The notes beneath the pieces are model-generated. The model did not search any database. It was not told the DNA's origin and saw nothing but the letters and a program-made list of their open reading frames with translations. From assembly GCF_039544105.1 (NCBI RefSeq), contig NZ_BAABLA010000123.1: a DNA stretch of 64,000 nucleotides; one strand, 5' to 3'. A program made the translations under genes and the position numbers. This document shows, piece after piece, positions 60,552 through 64,000 of this stretch; positions within the stretch are counted from its first letter, which is position 1, and every line of letters starts with the position of its first letter. This stretch comes from Haloechinothrix_A salitolerans. GTDB taxonomy: Bacteria > Actinomycetota > Actinomycetes > Mycobacteriales > Pseudonocardiaceae.

Positions 60552-60594
60552 CTACGGATCAGAAGGTTGGGGGTTCGAATCCCTCGGGGCGCGC
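60552..60594 (+). other. attR core (3' tRNA-Arg copy)
   Basis: 43 bp identical to 45688-45730, carrying only the 3' portion of tRNA-Arg from the anticodon loop onward; it lacks the 5' half, so it is not a tRNA gene. Confidence 0.93.
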
Positions 60595-60596
60595 TT

Positions 60597-60626
60597 AAAC
60601 TCCCAGGTCACAAGCCTGGGAGTTTT
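60597..60626 (+). terminator. original tRNA-Arg terminator
   Basis: AAACTCCCAGG and CCTGGGAGTTTT form an 11-bp stem with a 7-nt loop and a T-tract immediately after attR. This is the chromosomal tRNA-Arg terminator pushed away by the insertion. Confidence 0.85.
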
Positions 60627-60707
60627 CTTTGGATGTTGCCTACTGGCGCCACGTCCAACATTCGTCCAACACCGGCAATCCGGCCGAATTTGATCACGCT
60701 GCGGCAT

Positions 60708-61094
60708 CAGAGCCACAGTTGCGTCGAGCTGTTCACTGGTCTCCATCTGGCCAACCGTCCGATCGTCGTACCTGCCCCGATCGTGGCCCAGGTCGGGTAC
60801 CTGCTGGAGCGCTACGGCGGGCCACGAGCCGAGTCCCAGTACCTTCGCTCGATGGCCGAGGGCGACTTCGTGTCGATGGAGTTGACCAAGGCTGACTACG
60901 CACGGATGGCCGACCTCGTTGATCAGTACGCCGACTTCCCGTTAGGGACGAGCGATGCATCCGTCGTCGCGCTTGCCGAGCGACTGGACGAACCAGAGGT
61001 TGCGACGCTCGACCTTCGGCACTTCTCCGTTGTCCGGCCGAAGCACGTGCGTGCTCTGACGCTGCTTCCTGAGTCGCCAAGAAGCCGCCAATAA
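60708..61094 (+). pseudogene. PIN-domain toxin (VapC-like), 5'-truncated
   Basis: The readable frame contains SHSCVELFTGLH..VVPAPIVAQVGYLLERYGG..FPLGTSDASVVALAERLDEP..ATLDLRHFSVVRP, a PIN RNase from helix 2 onward with the later acidic sites (DAS and LDLRHF). The first strand with its catalytic aspartate (usually 'IVDTGPLVAL') is missing in all frames; upstream sequence is the tRNA terminator and non-homologous DNA. No antitoxin gene precedes it. Probably inactive. Confidence 0.65.
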
Positions 61095-61137
61095 TCAACC
61101 GCAAACGACCTCGAAGGGTCTTTAACGACAATTCTGG

Positions 61138-61174
61138 CGACAACGATCAGCGACACCGGTGATCATCGTTGTCG
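61138..61174. terminator. hairpin between convergent genes
   Basis: CGACAACGAT and ATCGTTGTCG form a 10-bp stem around a 17-nt loop between the PIN remnant and the convergent membrane protein gene. Confidence 0.5.
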
Positions 61175-61198
61175 TTCAGCCGTGGAAACGTTGGCCGT

Positions 61199-62080
61199 TC
61201 ACGTCGCTTCCGCTTGGGCGAGCAGATCCGCCTCACCGCGTACATACGGCTCGACATCGGCGATTCGAACCAATTCGACGGCGTCGAGGCTAATGCGGTG
61301 TGCACGGAGGAGGACCGCGCACCCGTCAAGGTCGGCCTGTGCCGCCCAGCAATCGGCTTCCCGAAACCAGGCGAACTCAACAGGCAGGCCGTCGACTGTG
61401 ATGGTGACGGAAGACCACGCCGGGTCAGGTCGTGCCCACAGCATCTGCATCCAATCGCCCGCTGTCGACTGACCGCGACCTTCTTCTGTCTCCATCCAGA
61501 GCCACTCGGCGAGGTCTCGACGACGCGTCGCCGGGTCACTGTCGTCGGCCATAGTTTCAACGTGCAGATACTCACCGTCTGCGTCAGTCGGGTCACCGTG
61601 TCCAAGCCCCAAAGCCTCGACCTGGAAGGGCATGTCGACGCCCCATCCGGACGCGGAGGAAGCCAGGTGACGCAGACCTTGCCACGACGGCGGCAGCCCG
61701 TATAGCGGAAACGGGGCATTCCGGAACAAATCTGCCTGTTGCCGCAAAGTACGCGCTCGAGCCCTACGTGGACTCAACTCCCGCAACAACCGGGTGCCAA
61801 GGTCGCGGCGCTGCGGGTTGCCCCAAAACGCCGTGGACAAGAAGAACAAGGCCACGGCTACGACCGCGAGCAACGCGACGAGCCACCATGGCCAGCCGAA
61901 TGCGATCTGCGCGGCTACACCAAGGCTGGATCCGAGAACGGCGGCCGCGATGTAGATCCATGGCGAGGGATGTATGCGACGCGCACCGAGAATGATACGA
62001 ATCAGTCGTACAGGCAGCAGGTGTCGACGCCCCGCTGCCAGCGGAATCTGTTCGTACTCCCCGTGTCCCCTGCTAGCCAT
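61199..62080 (-). CDS. membrane-associated protein, unknown
   Basis: A 293-residue protein. Two adjacent transmembrane segments (SPWIYIAAAVLGSSLGVAAQ and WWLVALLAVVAVALFFLSTA) near residues 40-85 are followed by a soluble domain of about 200 residues with Trp-rich strands (WLWMETEEGRGQSTAGDWMQ; LPVEFAWFREADCWAAQADL). No family is recognised. The start was set at ATG 62080 because the reading upstream lacks hydrophobic or family pattern. Confidence 0.6.
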   Translation of the reverse strand: MASRGHGEYEQIPLAAGRRHLLPVRLIRIILGARRIHPSPWIYIAAAVLGSSLGVAAQIAFGWPWWLVALLAVVAVALFFLSTAFWGNPQRRDLGTRLLRELSPRRARARTLRQQADLFRNAPFPLYGLPPSWQGLRHLASSASGWGVDMPFQVEALGLGHGDPTDADGEYLHVETMADDSDPATRRRDLAEWLWMETEEGRGQSTAGDWMQMLWARPDPAWSSVTITVDGLPVEFAWFREADCWAAQADLDGCAVLLRAHRISLDAVELVRIADVEPYVRGEADLLAQAEAT

Positions 62081-62191
62081 GTAAACACTCTGCCACTCAT
62101 TCAAACTCCGACACGGACACGATAGGCGGCAAGGAAGGATCATGTTCGTCGACAAGTTGACGCCGGTGGGGACCGCTGCGACGATCCGCGA

Positions 62192-62827
62192 ATGCGGCAT
62201 CATCGGATATTCGCGGCGCTCTACGACAAGATGATTGGCCTGTGCGAGCGCGCTGGCTTCCGCGATGCTCGCGCCGACTTGCTCGGCCAGGCGCATGGGC
62301 GAGTGCTGGAGATTGGTGCTGGCACCGGCCTGAATCTCAGCCACTACACCGCGGACGTCGATGATCTCGTGCTGCTCGAACCCGACCGATTCATGGCAGC
62401 ACGGCTACGTGACCGGATAGCTGCGGATCCGTCGTTGCCAGCGTCCGTCACGGTGATTAACGAGCCCGCCGAACACCTGCCGTTCGACGACGAAAGCTTC
62501 GACTGTGTCGTCTCGACGTTGGTGCTGTGCACCGTGGACGACCCTGAGCAGACGGTCGCGGAGGTGGCGCGGGTTTTGCGCCCTGGCGGGCGATTGCTTT
62601 GCTTGGAGCACGTCCGCAGTTCGTCGAGTGAACGGCTCGCGCGCTGGCAGGATCGGCTTGACCTGCCCTGGGGTTGGTTCGCGGGTGGCTGTCATCCCAA
62701 TCGCGACACCGCCCGAATACTGCGCGCGTCTCGCCTCGACGTCGAAAGCCTCGATCACGGCGAGATGCCGAAGGAGATCGGTCCGCTGATCCGCCCGATG
62801 ATCTCTGGCGCGGTGACCAAGGCGTAG
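62192..62827 (+). CDS. class I SAM-dependent methyltransferase
   Basis: A 211-residue enzyme: motif I GRVLEIGAGTGLNLSHYTAD, acidic LLEPDRFM, motif III LPFDDESFDCVVSTLVLCTV and ARVLRPGGRLLCLEHVRS. The pattern resembles METTL7/PmtA-like lipid or small-molecule methyltransferases. The start ATG 62192 has no clear ribosome site. The MFS gene converges on it. Confidence 0.8.
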   Translation: MRHHRIFAALYDKMIGLCERAGFRDARADLLGQAHGRVLEIGAGTGLNLSHYTADVDDLVLLEPDRFMAARLRDRIAADPSLPASVTVINEPAEHLPFDDESFDCVVSTLVLCTVDDPEQTVAEVARVLRPGGRLLCLEHVRSSSSERLARWQDRLDLPWGWFAGGCHPNRDTARILRASRLDVESLDHGEMPKEIGPLIRPMISGAVTKA

Positions 62828-62893
62828 CGATCCGGATGGGCGAGCAGCGGGCGCCCGCCATTTGCTGGCGGGAATGTCGCGCTGGGTCCGGCA

Positions 62894-64000
62894 TCAAGAC
62901 GCGTGCGCCACCGGATCGTTGCCCCTGACCTTGCTCCAGGACAGCGCGATGGGCACCGCGACGATCACGCCGACGATCCCCGCGACGGCGATCGCGTTGG
63001 CGGTGCCGGTGATGTCGGCGAGTGCACCAGCGGCGAGCGCGCCGAGTCCCTGCACCGTGATCAAACCGGTCGAGTTCAGTCCGGAGCACTGCGCCCTCGA
63101 TCTGTCCGGCAACCTGCGGACGAAGGAGACAGTGCCCTGGATGTTGTACCCGGTCGCCAGCATCCCGGACAGCGCGAACAGCACAAGCGCCGCGATCAGC
63201 CCGGGTTGTAGCACGACCAGCGCCAGCGGTACCCCAGCCAGGATGCCGAGCACACCGATGACCCGCACCTGCATCGACTCCGGAACCCAGCGCCCGAACA
63301 CGACGGCGCCGATGACGCTGCCGAACGGATCGGCCGCCATGAGCAGTCCGACGGCCAGCGCACCTGCCCCGATGTCGCCCGCGAGTGGTGCCGCGAGCGC
63401 CTCGGCCACGACGTAGAAACCGGCAAGCCAGTTCAGGGCGACCAACGTGCGCAGCGCCGGATCGCGCCACACGATCCGCGCGCCAGCCGCGGTCGACGCC
63501 AGAAAAGACGGCTTGTCCTCGCCGGTCACCGCGACCTTGCGTTGGCGAACCAGTAGCAGCAACAACGCGGAGACGACGAAGGTTCCCGCGTTGACGGCGA
63601 GCCCTGTCGCCGGACTTGCGGCGCCGACGAGCAACCCGCCGCCCGCGAACCCAACAAGCTGGCCCGCCTGGCTGGTCATGTTCCTGATGGCCATGCCGAC
63701 CATGTACTGCTTGCCCTCGAGCACGTCTGGCAGCAGCGCCTGCTGCGCCGCCTTGAACGGACCGTTGAGCAGCGTCATGGCCGCCACAAGCACGCACAGC
63801 AACCACAGTGGAGTTCCTGGGACGATCATCAGCCCGACGAGCACCGCACGCCCGACGTCTGTCGCGATCATGACGTCCCTGCGCGGGTAACGGTCACCGA
63901 GCCCGGCGAACAAGACACCGCCGAGCATGGCTGGCACGAACGTCAACGCGTAGGTCAGTCCTGTCAGTGCGGCTGACGACGTCTGGTCGTAGACGAGAAC
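62894..64000 (-). CDS. MFS transporter, partial (5' end outside window)
   Basis: At least 368 residues of a major-facilitator exporter; the frame continues to the right edge (VLVYDQTSSAALTGLTYA before LTFVPAMLGG). GDRYPRRDVMIATDVGRAVL is the MFS loop 2-3 motif and about ten transmembrane segments are visible (LWLLCVLVAAMTLLNGPFKA; PLALVVLQPGLIAALVLFAL). It resembles the DHA/enterobactin-exporter-like MFS_3 group. The start is beyond position 64000. Confidence 0.85.
   Translation of the reverse strand, partial: VLVYDQTSSAALTGLTYALTFVPAMLGGVLFAGLGDRYPRRDVMIATDVGRAVLVGLMIVPGTPLWLLCVLVAAMTLLNGPFKAAQQALLPDVLEGKQYMVGMAIRNMTSQAGQLVGFAGGGLLVGAASPATGLAVNAGTFVVSALLLLLVRQRKVAVTGEDKPSFLASTAAGARIVWRDPALRTLVALNWLAGFYVVAEALAAPLAGDIGAGALAVGLLMAADPFGSVIGAVVFGRWVPESMQVRVIGVLGILAGVPLALVVLQPGLIAALVLFALSGMLATGYNIQGTVSFVRRLPDRSRAQCSGLNSTGLITVQGLGALAAGALADITGTANAIAVAGIVGVIVAVPIALSWSKVRGNDPVAHAS

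Larger units (their letters stand above)
45688..60594 (+). mobile_element. 14.9-kb AICE-type integrative conjugative element
   Basis: Bounded by 43-bp identical direct repeats (45688-45730; 60552-60594), one completing tRNA-Arg. Inside are int and xis at the right end, replication proteins (DnaB-N-like; DUF3987), an FtsK/TraB-type DNA translocase, Spd-like membrane proteins, a GntR (KorSA-type) repressor, and cargo near the left end. This is the standard set of actinomycete integrative and conjugative elements of the pSAM2 class, which move double-stranded DNA by a single TraB pump. All core genes are open, so it may be functional. Confidence 0.92.

Noticed and set aside
60552..60594. second tRNA-Arg gene
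   Set aside because: Only the 3' part from the anticodon loop is present; there is no 5' acceptor strand or D-arm.

Overview
High-GC actinobacterial chromosome segment. The mycobacterial-type aromatic aminotransferase, WhiB, SARP/NB-ARC and SigB/F-type regulators, an IdeR iron box, abundant GTG starts and 21-bp intergenic tandem repeats suggest a soil member of the Pseudonocardiaceae. The family assignment is inference.

Left edge (1-1.3 kb): debris of an old mobile region beside a tRNA-Lys: an IS transposase N-terminus running off the window, a PP2C-type phosphatase and the C-terminal stub of a tyrosine integrase. 1.4-6.3 kb: small regulator/effector pairs with visible operators (TetR with an NAD(P)-binding protein; an ArsR-GNAT fusion facing a flavoprotein; HxlR facing a DUF899 protein). 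6.3-15.4 kb: a catabolic locus with a 3-hydroxybutyrate-dehydrogenase-like SDR, a GAF/PucR regulator, a complete branched-chain-type ABC importer (two ATPases, binding lipoprotein, two permeases) and a secreted esterase. Together they read as hydrolysis of an extracellular ester or oligomer, uptake, and oxidation; an acetoacetyl-CoA synthetase at 43.3 kb could finish the route.

15.6-27.7 kb: CsbD protein, a methyltransferase divergent from a large SARP/NB-ARC regulator, LysE exporter, lipoproteins including a serine beta-lactamase-like hydrolase, two His-rich secreted or membrane proteins, an arsenic set (arsC, aqpS, divergent arsR), a 3-hydroxyacyl-CoA dehydrogenase and an iron-storage pair (bfd-bfr) behind an IdeR box. 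27.8-35.7 kb: the phenylacetate pathway, paaZABCDE on the minus strand and paaI-paaK on the plus strand, sharing an intergenic region with two copies of a 20-bp operator-like motif. 35.7-45.3 kb: peptidase, a stand-alone PD-(D/E)XK protein, anti-sigma/sigma pair, TSUP permease, aromatic aminotransferase and acetoacetyl-CoA synthetase.

45.69-60.59 kb: a complete, apparently intact 14.9-kb integrative element of the actinomycete AICE type in tRNA-Arg(ACG), bounded by 43-bp direct repeats. Order: cargo (lipoprotein; HEPN-like protein; two related small proteins), a GntR repressor coupled to a glycosyltransferase, an overlapping transfer operon (small proteins, WhiB, Spd-like membrane proteins, FtsK/TraB translocase), a presumed transfer-site repeat cluster, an M41-like mini-protease, DnaB-N and DUF3987 replication proteins, a symmetric nested inverted-repeat block (presumed origin), xis and int. 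Right of it are a 5'-truncated PIN toxin gene, a membrane protein, a methyltransferase and a partial MFS exporter.
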